8,135 nt of DNA from Victivallales bacterium (GCA_017615955.1 JAFZZD010000645.1:1-8135), one strand, 5' to 3'; positions 1 to 5,859 are shown, numbered from the stretch's first letter. The notes: generated from the sequence alone by a model not told the origin. Program-made: numbers and translations.

Positions 1-38
1 CAGTTCTTTCTTGCCCGCGTTTGTCAGGCATGGTTCTA

Positions 39-58
39 CCTGCGGCTTTCGCCGCAGG
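39..58. repeat. GC-rich hairpin, 8-bp stem with TTTC loop
   Basis: A perfect inverted repeat: CCTGCGGC (39-46), a four-base TTTC loop, then GCCGCAGG (51-58). It could fold as a stable RNA hairpin. No T-run follows, so it is not a classic intrinsic terminator, although it may lie at the 3' end of a gene that is outside the window. The hairpin at 2460-2479 has the same plan (8-bp GC-rich stem, four-base loop), which suggests a dispersed intergenic hairpin family. No coding region can be supported in positions 1-174. Confidence 0.6.
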
Positions 59-69
59 CACTAGATAGA

Positions 70-150
70 CCACAGGCCACAGGCCACAGACCACAGGCCA
101 CAGGCCACAGGCCACTGGCCACGGGCCACAGGCCACAGGCCACAGGCCAC
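70..150. repeat. Tandem array of 7-bp repeats (CCACAGG), 11 copies
   Basis: Eleven consecutive heptamers followed by a partial CCAC. Eight are exactly CCACAGG. The variants are CCACAGA (84-90), CCACTGG (112-118) and CCACGGG (119-125). The array ends 24 bases before the kinase start codon and 12 bases before its Shine-Dalgarno sequence. There is no room for a promoter between array and gene, so if the gene is transcribed from upstream the array lies in the 5' untranslated leader. Short arrays of this kind can change copy number by slippage. Because the array is noncoding, a change would alter leader length or structure and not reading frame. Confidence 0.93.
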
Positions 151-174
151 TAAACACTTTGCAAAGGAGAATAT

Positions 175-1281
175 ATGTTAAGCGCGATGATTGCCCAGAT
201 GTTCAATATCGATGGGCGTGTTTTCAGTGTTGAGCCTCTTGGGCATGGCAACGTCAATGACACATACATTGTGATTTTCAGGACGGTTTTTTCCGAGCAG
301 CGCATAGTGCTTCAGCGCATAAACACCAATGTTTTCCAAAAGCCAGTGGAGCTGATGGAGAACATACATCTGGTCACTCGGCATGTTCACAAAGTCTATG
401 AACGGGAACAGGACGAGGCGGACAGGATATGGCAGCTGCCATTGGTGATTCCATCGAAGGATGGCAAGGACTATGTCATTGATGAGGACGGAAACTACTG
501 GCGTGCCATAACGCAGATTGCCAGCGCACAGTCATACGAGAAGATCAGGGACGCGGACCATGCACATGAAATTGGCGCTGTGCTTGGGCATTTCCACCAT
601 GCGGTGGCTGACATGGACTGCACCAAGCTCCATGACACGCTGCCTGGCTTCCACATAACGCCAGGATATTTTGCAACGCTGGACAATGCTCTAAAGACTC
701 CCGCGGGCCAGGCGCGGCTCCACGGTTCCAAGGTGGCGGAGAATGTGCTACAGTTCATTGACCAGCGACGCAAGTGGAGCAGTGTGCTTGAGGATGCCAA
801 GGCAAGGGGCGAGCTTGTGCCTAGGATCATTCACGGCGATCCCAAGACCGCCAATGTGATGATTGACAATGTGACTGGCAAGGGCACCAGCATAATTGAC
901 CTGGACACGGTCAAGCCGGGCCTGATACACTATGATATCGGTGACTGCCTGCGCTCATGCTGCAATCCAGCTGGCGAGGATGCCCGGGACTTCACGCAGA
1001 TTGTGTTTGATTTGGACTTGTGCTCCGCGCTGATTGAAGGATACAAGGAGCATTCACAGAACTTCCTGACAGACAATGACAGGAAGTACCTATACGACTG
1101 TGTGCGCCTGATTACATACGAATTGGCTTTGCGCTTTTTCGCGGACTACATTGCTGGCGACGTTTATTTCAAGGTGCGCCACGAAGGGCAGACCCTGCAC
1201 AGGGCGCGTGTCCAGGTGCAGCTTTGCCGCTCCATAGAGGCCCGCGAGAACCAGATACGCAAAATCCTGGCATCCCTGTAA
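175..1281 (+). CDS. NahK-like anomeric sugar kinase (APH/choline-kinase fold), probably N-acetylhexosamine 1-kinase type
   Basis: A 368-residue cytoplasmic phosphotransferase of the aminoglycoside phosphotransferase superfamily. It resembles Bifidobacterium N-acetylhexosamine 1-kinase (NahK) along its whole length, judged from memory. The N-lobe has GHGNVNDTYIV (23-33) and LQRINTNVF (46-54). The catalytic loop is HGDPKTAN, with Asp222 as likely catalytic base and Asn227 as metal ligand. The Mg-binding segment IDLDT has Asp242 and Asp244 and is followed by PGLIHYDIGD. The C-terminal RFFADYIAGDVYFK also matches the family pattern. NahK phosphorylates GlcNAc or GalNAc at C1 for salvage into UDP-sugars; the substrate here is inferred. 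NahK has HNDTK where this protein has HGDPK. The ATG at 175 follows AAAGGAGA (163-170) at good spacing. The gene stands alone, ends in a shared terminator and faces a tRNA gene. Confidence 0.87.
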   Translation: MLSAMIAQMFNIDGRVFSVEPLGHGNVNDTYIVIFRTVFSEQRIVLQRINTNVFQKPVELMENIHLVTRHVHKVYEREQDEADRIWQLPLVIPSKDGKDYVIDEDGNYWRAITQIASAQSYEKIRDADHAHEIGAVLGHFHHAVADMDCTKLHDTLPGFHITPGYFATLDNALKTPAGQARLHGSKVAENVLQFIDQRRKWSSVLEDAKARGELVPRIIHGDPKTANVMIDNVTGKGTSIIDLDTVKPGLIHYDIGDCLRSCCNPAGEDARDFTQIVFDLDLCSALIEGYKEHSQNFLTDNDRKYLYDCVRLITYELALRFFADYIAGDVYFKVRHEGQTLHRARVQVQLCRSIEARENQIRKILASL

Positions 1282-1297
1282 AGTTACAGCCAATAAA

Positions 1298-1326
1298 AAA
1301 GCCGAGGCTCATTGAACCTCGGCTTT
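1298..1326. terminator. Bidirectional intrinsic terminator between the kinase and tRNA-fMet genes
   Basis: AAAGCCGAGG (1298-1307) pairs perfectly with CCTCGGCTTT (1317-1326) around a nine-base loop. On the minus strand the stem is followed by a T-rich run, the complement of the A-run at 1295-1300, giving a good intrinsic terminator for the tRNA transcript. On the plus strand it lies 16 bases after the kinase stop codon and ends in TTT, so it probably stops that transcript too. Its position between two convergent genes fits a shared terminator. Confidence 0.85.
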
Positions 1327-1333
1327 GATATTC

Positions 1334-1409
1334 TGGTAGCGGGAGTAAGACTCGAACTTACGACCTTCAGGTTATGGGCCTGACAAGCTACCAACTGCTC
1401 CATCCCGCA
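1334..1409 (-). tRNA. Initiator tRNA-fMet (anticodon CAT), with encoded CCA and unusual C33
   Basis: A complete 76-base cloverleaf read on the minus strand. The 5' base T1 faces T72, leaving the end of the acceptor stem unpaired, followed by six pairs (G2-C71 to A7-T66). The mismatch at 1-72 and the A11:T24 pair in the D stem are marks of bacterial initiator tRNA. The anticodon stem TCAGG/CCTGA has G-C at 30:40 and 31:39, but A:T at 29:41 instead of the usual third G-C pair. The anticodon CAT is at 1374-1376. The T arm is GTAAG-TTCGAGT-CTTAC, and CCA is encoded at 1334-1336. The loop reads CCCATAA, so position 33 (base 1377) is C, not the near-universal T. This tRNA carries formylmethionine to the ribosome for translation initiation. 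A terminator lies directly downstream and a promoter upstream. Confidence 0.95.
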
Positions 1410-1432
1410 ATCTTATCTTGAAAACGTTGCTT

Positions 1433-1460
1433 AATATACGCAATAATGCGTTTTTTACAA
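1433..1460 (-). promoter_or_regulatory. Probable sigma70-type promoter for tRNA-fMet
   Basis: Read on the minus strand, TTGTAA (1460-1455) serves as -35 and TATATT (1438-1433) as -10, with a 16-bp spacer. Transcription would begin near 1426, about 17 bases before the mature tRNA 5' end at 1409. The spacer contains a small palindrome, ACGCA-ATAA-TGCGT (1438-1451). Read on the plus strand, that palindrome followed by T's looks slightly terminator-like, but the stem is only 5 bp. Confidence 0.55.
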
Positions 1461-1525
1461 ACTGCCATTGGCGATTTTTACCAAGAAACATGGAAAAACA
1501 TGAAAGAATAATATTGCGTATGCAC

Positions 1526-1554
1526 TTGACAAGGAACGTAAAGTTTCGTATAAT
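1526..1554 (+). promoter_or_regulatory. Consensus sigma70 promoter of the pseudopilin gene
   Basis: TTGACA (1526-1531) and TATAAT (1549-1554) are exact consensus hexamers separated by the optimal 17 bp. The predicted start of transcription is near 1561, giving a leader of about 40 bases before the ATG at 1600. Such a perfect match suggests strong expression, unless it is restrained by a repressor; no clear operator was found overlapping it. The motif ATTGCGTAT (1513-1521) lies just upstream and occurs in inverted orientation at 1436-1444, inside the divergent tRNA promoter. Confidence 0.88.
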
Positions 1555-1599
1555 TTACATCAAGGATTTTCTAGGAGATTGAAATCTAGGTTTGGAAAA

Positions 1600-2331
1600 A
1601 TGAAACAAAGGACATTTACATTAATTGAATTGCTTGTAGTTATAGCGATCATTGCAATACTTGCGGCCATGCTGCTGCCCGCATTGAGCAAGGCCAGGGA
1701 GAAAGCCAGAATGATAAACTGCGCTTCCAACCTTAAGCAGCTGGGGCTGGGCAATGCAATGTATTCCAACGAATATGACGATTATTCCGTGTATTCGAAT
1801 CCCTTCGTCGGCGATGGCGACAGAGGCGGCTCCTGCTACGATGCCAACAGTACGCGTCACTGGAATCTGGAAACCTACAGATACCGCAACTGGGCCACGC
1901 AGCTTATGCATTTCGTGGGCGACAGGAAGATGTTCACCTGTGATTCCGCAGATAAGTACTATGCTTCCGGCTATACCTTTGGCGAAAATGACATGGGCGG
2001 ATGCAGCTATGTTTACAATGGCATCGTCGCGCCTTGCGTTACCAGCGGCGTAATCACCAGGGACCAGGCCAGGCTGACGCAGTTCCCATCGCCTGGCAAG
2101 GTGGCTATTTTCACTGAATACGGAACAGACTATCATCGTGCAGGTGTCACGCCATACCGCTACTCCACGCAATCCAACATAAGCAACTCCGTATCTAACA
2201 TCATCTGCAACAACTGCCACGAGCTGAAGCAGGTGGGTAACGTGTGCTATGGAGACGGGCATGTGGACAAGGTGCATCAGCGCCAGCTGGTCACCAATGC
2301 CCAGAAATACGAATTGTATCGTATCGACTAA
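1600..2331 (+). CDS. Type II secretion/type IV pilus-like pseudopilin with N-terminal methylation motif and C-terminal DGH motif
   Basis: A 243-residue exported pseudopilin-like protein. The short basic leader MKQRT precedes FTLIELLVV, with Glu10 as Glu+5 of the mature protein, then a 20-residue hydrophobic helix and [12 protein letters not shown]. The probable processing site is between Thr5 and Phe6; classic prepilins have Gly at -1. The rest is a Cys-rich globular domain ending in YGDGHVDK (217-224), similar to the prepilin-associated 'H-X9-DG' domain but with 11 residues between His207 and Asp219. These proteins are hugely expanded in Lentisphaerota and their individual roles are unknown. 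An in-frame TTG at 1579 would add seven residues, but AGGAGA abuts it with no spacing. The ATG at 1600 has only a weak AGG (1588-1590) at nine bases, and AGGAG lies 22 bases upstream. The ATG gives the usual leader length, so it is preferred; the start remains uncertain. Confidence 0.88.
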   Translation: MKQRTFTLIELLVVIAIIAILAAMLLPALSKAREKARMINCASNLKQLGLGNAMYSNEYDDYSVYSNPFVGDGDRGGSCYDANSTRHWNLETYRYRNWATQLMHFVGDRKMFTCDSADKYYASGYTFGENDMGGCSYVYNGIVAPCVTSGVITRDQARLTQFPSPGKVAIFTEYGTDYHRAGVTPYRYSTQSNISNSVSNIICNNCHELKQVGNVCYGDGHVDKVHQRQLVTNAQKYELYRID

Positions 2332-2353
2332 ACAGGGTAATTCAAGAAGTGTT

Positions 2354-2416
2354 GCAAAAATGCGCTTCGATATGTTTACTGAAACAAAAGAAGAACATAT
2401 CGAAGCGCATTTTTGC
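2354..2416. repeat. Perfect 23-bp inverted repeat with 17-base loop; terminator or small mobile hairpin
   Basis: The arms at 2354-2376 and 2394-2416 are perfectly complementary over 23 bp, beginning GCAAAAATGCGC and ending GCGCATTTTTGC, around an A-rich 17-base loop. The element starts 22 bases after the pseudopilin stop codon, so it would fold in that mRNA and could stop transcription or protect the 3' end. It is not a textbook terminator, because the T5 run is inside the stem and is followed by GCG. The trinucleotide GTT flanks both sides (2351-2353 and 2417-2419), which could be a 3-bp target duplication or chance. Confidence 0.85.
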
Positions 2417-2459
2417 GTTAAGAGCTAATTGCATAACTTTTGCCATGGCATGTATTTTT

Positions 2460-2479
2460 CCGCTGGCTGAAGCCAGCGG
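2460..2479. repeat. GC-rich hairpin, 8-bp stem with TGAA loop
   Basis: CCGCTGGC (2460-2467) pairs with GCCAGCGG (2472-2479) around TGAA, and T2468-A2471 could add a ninth pair. It follows TTTTT (2455-2459) and lies about 70 bases before the next gene. Its plan matches the hairpin at 39-58, though the stem sequence differs. The rest of 2417-2547 shows no convincing promoter: the best pair is a weak TTTGCG (2489-2494) and TTAAAT (2511-2516) with a 16-bp spacer. Confidence 0.6.
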
Positions 2480-2547
2480 CTACGATAGTTTGCGGCATGG
2501 TGCGGGAGTTTTAAATTGCCTCTTGTAAACATCCCATTATTTGTTTT

Positions 2548-5500
2548 ATGGTAAAAATGAAGAAGTCATTACTGTTGTTGCTGCTTTGCGGCATTGCGCT
2601 TTATTGCCAGGATTTCACACCGTTGCTGGAGCGTTTCGACCCAGGGCGGGCACCAAGCGGGCAAGTCCTTGGACATGGGGGCATTGCGCCTGGCGAGGGA
2701 ATGGAGAGCGGCGCACTCAAGGCAGTTGCCACTGGTAAACAAGAAAGCTTTTACCGCAATGAACTTAACTTGAAGGGCGGAAGGTCGTATGCGTTGGCGT
2801 TCAATTACAGGACATCGCCCAAGCTGTCCAACTATCTCATTTATGTCAAGGCAATCTATCGTGATGCATCGGGCGCGAAGATTGGTGCAGCATTTGAGAG
2901 GCGTCTTACTGCCTCGGAGTATTGGACACACAGGCGCTTTACTTTGGAAGCACCAGTGGGCACAGTTTCCGCGTTGCTTGAATTGAGCCTGGATGCCAGG
3001 ATACCCAAAGACGAATATGCCTTGTTTGACTTTCTGCGTGTGGCGGAGATCAAGGACAATATTGCACGCGGCATTGACATCGGCGAGTTTGACACGGACT
3101 TTGAAATATGGGAGTTTGACAGGTATTTGGTATTTGACCATTTCTGCCTGAAGGCTGGCGGCAGCATAGAGACGGAATGGCGCAAGGCAAAGTTCGGCGA
3201 AACTTATTTCAAGGCAGTGGGCAATGGCTCGCCAATGCAGTATTCGCTGATGATTGAGAACCTGAAGGTCTCGTCATTGACAAACTATGCCTTTACTGCA
3301 TGGATAAACAGCTCTGCTGCATTCTCCATGCGGACTTCCAACATCCTCATCTTCTTCTACAAGGACAAGAATTTCAAGGATCTGGGCGAATCAAGACTGT
3401 ATCCAGCCTCCAGCAAGAATGTGGGTGAATGGCGTGAGATAGTCCACAGCTTTACCACACCCAAGGACTGCGAGTATCTTAGCATTGGCCTGAATATGCG
3501 CAATGTCAGCGAAAAGGACGAGCTATTGCTGGACAGGATGAGGCTGGCGCGTATAGCGGACAATGCAATGCTTGACTTTGAAATCGACCCAGACAAGGAT
3601 GTTCTTTCCGCAAAAATAATAGCCACAGGCGAGCTTAGGGATGGCAAAAATCTATCGCCTGCGTTTGTGGTCAGGGACAGTGGCGGCAAGGAAATAAAGC
3701 GTTTTGCGTCAAAGACATTGCAACTGGACATTGACTTGAAGGCGTTCCCTGATGGCGAATATGCCTTGGAAGGTCTTATCAAGAAGCCAGACGGCGCGGA
3801 GATGAGCACGGGTGCAAGCAAGTTCGGCGTCTATAAGAATCCGTCCTGGCGCAATGAGCTGGGTGTGCAAAATCCTGAAATGACGCCGCCTACGCCTTGG
3901 CGCAAGCTGGAATGGAAGGATGGCAAGTTGCAGACATGGAAGCCTGCGTTGCGCTTCAACAAAGGCGGTATGCAGCTTCAGAGTGTGGAGGCAGATGGGC
4001 GCAGCCTGCTCAAGGCGCCCGTGGAATTTGTCTGCAATGGCAGGGAATTGCTGTCCAGCTTCAAGCAGGCGAAATGGGATGTGAAGCCTAGCTTGGCGAC
4101 ATGCACCGCTTCGCTGGATAATGAGGATTGGCTCTGCAATGCGAGACTTGAGGTGGACTACATTGGCTTCTTGAAATACAAGTTGGACTTTACCGCAAAG
4201 CGGTCTAGCACGATTGACAAAGGGAAGCTGTTGCTGGATATAGCCAATGCCGAGTTCTTGAACCGCTGCGATTATTCCTGGAGCGGTGTGGGGTCTATTG
4301 TGTTCAGCGAGCAGCCAGAATACAGCTCCAGGCAGATGTATTCCGATTTGCAGATGGGCGATGTTGACAATGGAATATGCGTGTATTTGTCCCGCATCTA
4401 TCCAGCAAAGCGGGAGTTTGATGAACCCTGGCTCAAAGCGAACAAGGATGGCAGACTGGAGTTGGAGCTTATACACAGCCCATTGAAGTTAAATCAGGGC
4501 GAAAGCCATACAGTTGAGTTTGCATTGTGCCCATATCCATTCAGGCCAGATGAGCAGTTGTGGCGCAGGCTGTTTTTCCGTGCAGGACCACGCAGAAACT
4601 GCGATTTGGTGTGGGGTATTTCAATGCCGATGATGAAGTATTCTGGAAGCCTTTTGGACGTGGCGGACGAAGCGGCGGTGCGCAGGCATCTGGAGGTGCC
4701 TAACAGGCCGCAATGCTATCTGATTTATCAGATTCCCACATACATACTGGACAATATGCCGCAGTGGAAGTATTTCCAGAAGCGGTGGAAGTCCCAGCTA
4801 GGCACATACTATGACATGAGCAAGAGCCATGGTGGAATGCTGGTTGCCGCTGACTACAGGGACAGGGACTGGCAGGACTTGTATTGCAAGAGCATGGCGG
4901 ACAATCTGGCAAAATACAATTGGGATGGCATTTACTATGACTGCTTCTCCGCCGATTGGTTTTCTGAACGTGGGCAGATATTCTCCCCTGTGTTTGAGTG
5001 CAAGGCATTTCAGGAGCGCATCTACAATATACAGCGCCTGGGGCGTCCTGCATCAGTGACCATAAGCCACGTAGGAGCCGCGCAGGCTTCCACTCTGGGG
5101 ATGTACTCCAACGTGATTCTGATGGGGGAGCAGTATCGAGGCATGCTCATGAAGCATGCATATTACACGGAGGCAATGAGCCTGGACTGCTTCCGCTATG
5201 AAAATGCCGTGAACATGGGGCCAACGAGGATGTTCATGCCGGAGTACCGCAAGGTGGAGTACATCGGTGACGCGAAACTGACCGTTCATACCGCAATGCT
5301 GGCGATTCTGCACAACCTGATGTTCTATCCCCATTCGGTGAATGGTCCCATTGAGCAGAGGGTGCGCTGCCGCAAGATTGACTTTGGTTTGGAGGATGTG
5401 ACATTTCTGCCGTATTGGAAGGACAGGGCGGCGAAGCTGCTGTGTGCCAGCTCCGACAAGGTAAAAATAAGCATATATCAAAAGCCCAACGGCGATTTGC

Positions 5501-5676
5501 TGGCGGCTGTCTTCAACAATAGCAAGCAGCCGACAGAGTTCAGGTTGGAGCCGCAGGGCAAGTTCGCCAATGCCACTTGGTATGACCCGCTGGCTGATTC
5601 CACACTGACCTGGACGCAAGGCGCGGCACTGAAACTAGAGCCATACCTGGGCGGGCTTTTTACCCTAAGGCGATAG
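2548..5676 (+). CDS. Secreted multidomain glycoside-hydrolase-like protein (CBM-like modules plus GH123/DUF6067-like barrel)
   Basis: A 1042-residue exported protein. A Sec-type signal (MKK, then SLLLLLLCGIALYC) ends near residue 20. Two beta-rich segments (about 22-165 and 170-335) resemble carbohydrate-binding jelly rolls, each ending in a DxxR-type 'LLLDRMRLARI' edge strand. A smaller beta domain (340-430) follows. Residues 435-685 resemble the beta-sandwich preceding the catalytic domain in GH123/DUF6067-type proteins; the MGDVDNGICVY motif (603-613) and CPYPFRP support this. A barrel-like region (689-965) contains NWDGIYYDCF (791-800), with Asp793 and Asp798, and LMGEQY with Glu861 as acidic candidates. 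A short beta domain (972-1042) closes the chain. The role is probably cleavage of an extracellular or periplasmic glycan; substrate and catalytic pair are inferred. Neither the ATG at 2548 nor the one at 2557 has a clear Shine-Dalgarno. The later ATG gives a more classic signal peptide. Confidence 0.8.
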   Translation: MVKMKKSLLLLLLCGIALYCQDFTPLLERFDPGRAPSGQVLGHGGIAPGEGMESGALKAVATGKQESFYRNELNLKGGRSYALAFNYRTSPKLSNYLIYVKAIYRDASGAKIGAAFERRLTASEYWTHRRFTLEAPVGTVSALLELSLDARIPKDEYALFDFLRVAEIKDNIARGIDIGEFDTDFEIWEFDRYLVFDHFCLKAGGSIETEWRKAKFGETYFKAVGNGSPMQYSLMIENLKVSSLTNYAFTAWINSSAAFSMRTSNILIFFYKDKNFKDLGESRLYPASSKNVGEWREIVHSFTTPKDCEYLSIGLNMRNVSEKDELLLDRMRLARIADNAMLDFEIDPDKDVLSAKIIATGELRDGKNLSPAFVVRDSGGKEIKRFASKTLQLDIDLKAFPDGEYALEGLIKKPDGAEMSTGASKFGVYKNPSWRNELGVQNPEMTPPTPWRKLEWKDGKLQTWKPALRFNKGGMQLQSVEADGRSLLKAPVEFVCNGRELLSSFKQAKWDVKPSLATCTASLDNEDWLCNARLEVDYIGFLKYKLDFTAKRSSTIDKGKLLLDIANAEFLNRCDYSWSGVGSIVFSEQPEYSSRQMYSDLQMGDVDNGICVYLSRIYPAKREFDEPWLKANKDGRLELELIHSPLKLNQGESHTVEFALCPYPFRPDEQLWRRLFFRAGPRRNCDLVWGISMPMMKYSGSLLDVADEAAVRRHLEVPNRPQCYLIYQIPTYILDNMPQWKYFQKRWKSQLGTYYDMSKSHGGMLVAADYRDRDWQDLYCKSMADNLAKYNWDGIYYDCFSADWFSERGQIFSPVFECKAFQERIYNIQRLGRPASVTISHVGAAQASTLGMYSNVILMGEQYRGMLMKHAYYTEAMSLDCFRYENAVNMGPTRMFMPEYRKVEYIGDAKLTVHTAMLAILHNLMFYPHSVNGPIEQRVRCRKIDFGLEDVTFLPYWKDRAAKLLCASSDKVKISIYQKPNGDLLAAVFNNSKQPTEFRLEPQGKFANATWYDPLADSTLTWTQGAALKLEPYLGGLFTLRR

Positions 5677-5758
5677 GACACGGGCAAGAATGCCCGTGCA
5701 CAGGACACGGGCAAGAATGCCCGCGCACAGGACATGGGCAAGAATGCCCGCGCACAGG
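5675..5758. repeat. Three tandem 27-bp repeats, each with an internal GGGC/GCCC hairpin
   Basis: Units at 5675-5701, 5702-5728 and 5729-5755, plus a partial AGG (5756-5758). The units differ at only two positions: the first has CCCGTG where the others have CCCGCG, and the third has ACATGGG where the others have ACACGGG. Each contains GGGC-AAGAAT-GCCC; in the first unit the stem extends to seven pairs (CACGGGC/GCCCGTG). The last two bases of the upstream stop codon TAG are the first two bases of unit one. The unit is nine codons long and free of stops in all plus-strand frames. It may act as a 3'-end structure for the upstream mRNA. Confidence 0.93.
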
Positions 5759-5766
5759 AGGCCGGT

Positions 5767-5803
5767 GCGCATAATTTTTGTAAAAATTATACTGATTATG
5801 CGC
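5767..5803. repeat. Two overlapping, mutually exclusive palindromes before the ceramidase-like gene
   Basis: An outer inverted repeat has GCGCATAAT (5767-5775) and ATTATGCGC (5795-5803), 9 bp each, around a 19-base spacer. An inner palindrome has ATAATTTTT (5771-5779) and AAAAATTAT (5782-5790), also 9 bp, with a two-base loop. They share 5771-5775, so both cannot form fully at once. The AT-rich inner hairpin could act as a terminator on either strand, and the outer one could be an operator or alternative stem. A candidate promoter starts at 5804. Confidence 0.7.
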
Positions 5804-5831
5804 TTGCGTACTAGCAATGGCGTTCTATATT
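5804..5831 (+). promoter_or_regulatory. Candidate promoter for the ceramidase-like and isomerase genes
   Basis: TTGCGT (5804-5809) as -35 and TATATT (5826-5831) as -10, with a 16-bp spacer. Transcription would start near 5838, about 24 bases before the ATG at 5862. The upstream in-frame ATG at 5817 would then lie before the transcription start. TTGC (5804-5807) and GCAA (5814-5817) form a small inverted repeat that could be an operator half-site pair. The -35 is only a partial match, so this is a moderate call. Confidence 0.4.
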
Positions 5832-5852
5832 AGCGGCACTTTCAACACAAGT

Positions 5853-5859
5853 GAGGTGA
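5853..5859 (+). promoter_or_regulatory. Ribosome binding site that fixes the start at 5862
   Basis: GAGGTGA pairs well with the 16S rRNA 3' end and sits close to the ATG at 5862. The alternative ATG at 5817 has no purine-rich site before it. This supports the shorter protein beginning MQVKVGCAENIIEV, which also matches where members of this family usually begin. Confidence 0.7.

Noticed and set aside
15..58. Degenerate copy of the 27-bp repeat near the window start
   Set aside because: Only about eight bases (TGCCCGCG) are shared with the 27-bp unit, too few to claim homology.
70..150. CRISPR array
   Set aside because: The 7-bp units are contiguous, without unique spacers, and no cas gene is present.
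1438..1456. Plus-strand terminator (ACGCA/TGCGT followed by T's)
   Set aside because: A 5-bp stem is too weak, no plus-strand gene ends there, and the bases are better explained as spacer of the tRNA promoter.
1579..1602. TTG at 1579 as the pseudopilin start
   Set aside because: AGGAGA ends directly at the TTG, leaving no spacing, and the leader would be longer than usual. Kept only as an alternative to the ATG at 1600.
1621..2277. Minus-strand open frame of 218 codons opposite the pseudopilin
   Set aside because: The plus-strand pseudopilin is unmistakable and has a consensus promoter. The antisense product has no recognisable features.
2244..2528. Plus-strand open frame of 94 codons across the pseudopilin end, the 23-bp inverted repeat and the second hairpin
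   Set aside because: It starts inside the pseudopilin in another frame and reads through the inverted repeats. Composition and position indicate chance.
3709..4476. Minus-strand open frame of 255 codons inside the exported protein gene
   Set aside because: Antisense shadow of a well-supported coding region; no ribosome binding site or recognisable domain.
5478..5741. Minus-strand open frame with repeated CARAFLPVS-like peptides
   Set aside because: The peptide repeats come only from reading the 27-bp DNA repeats, which lack stops, so this is not evidence of a protein.
5675..5758. CRISPR array or attachment site
   Set aside because: The 27-bp units abut directly with no spacers, and no integrase or cas gene is visible.
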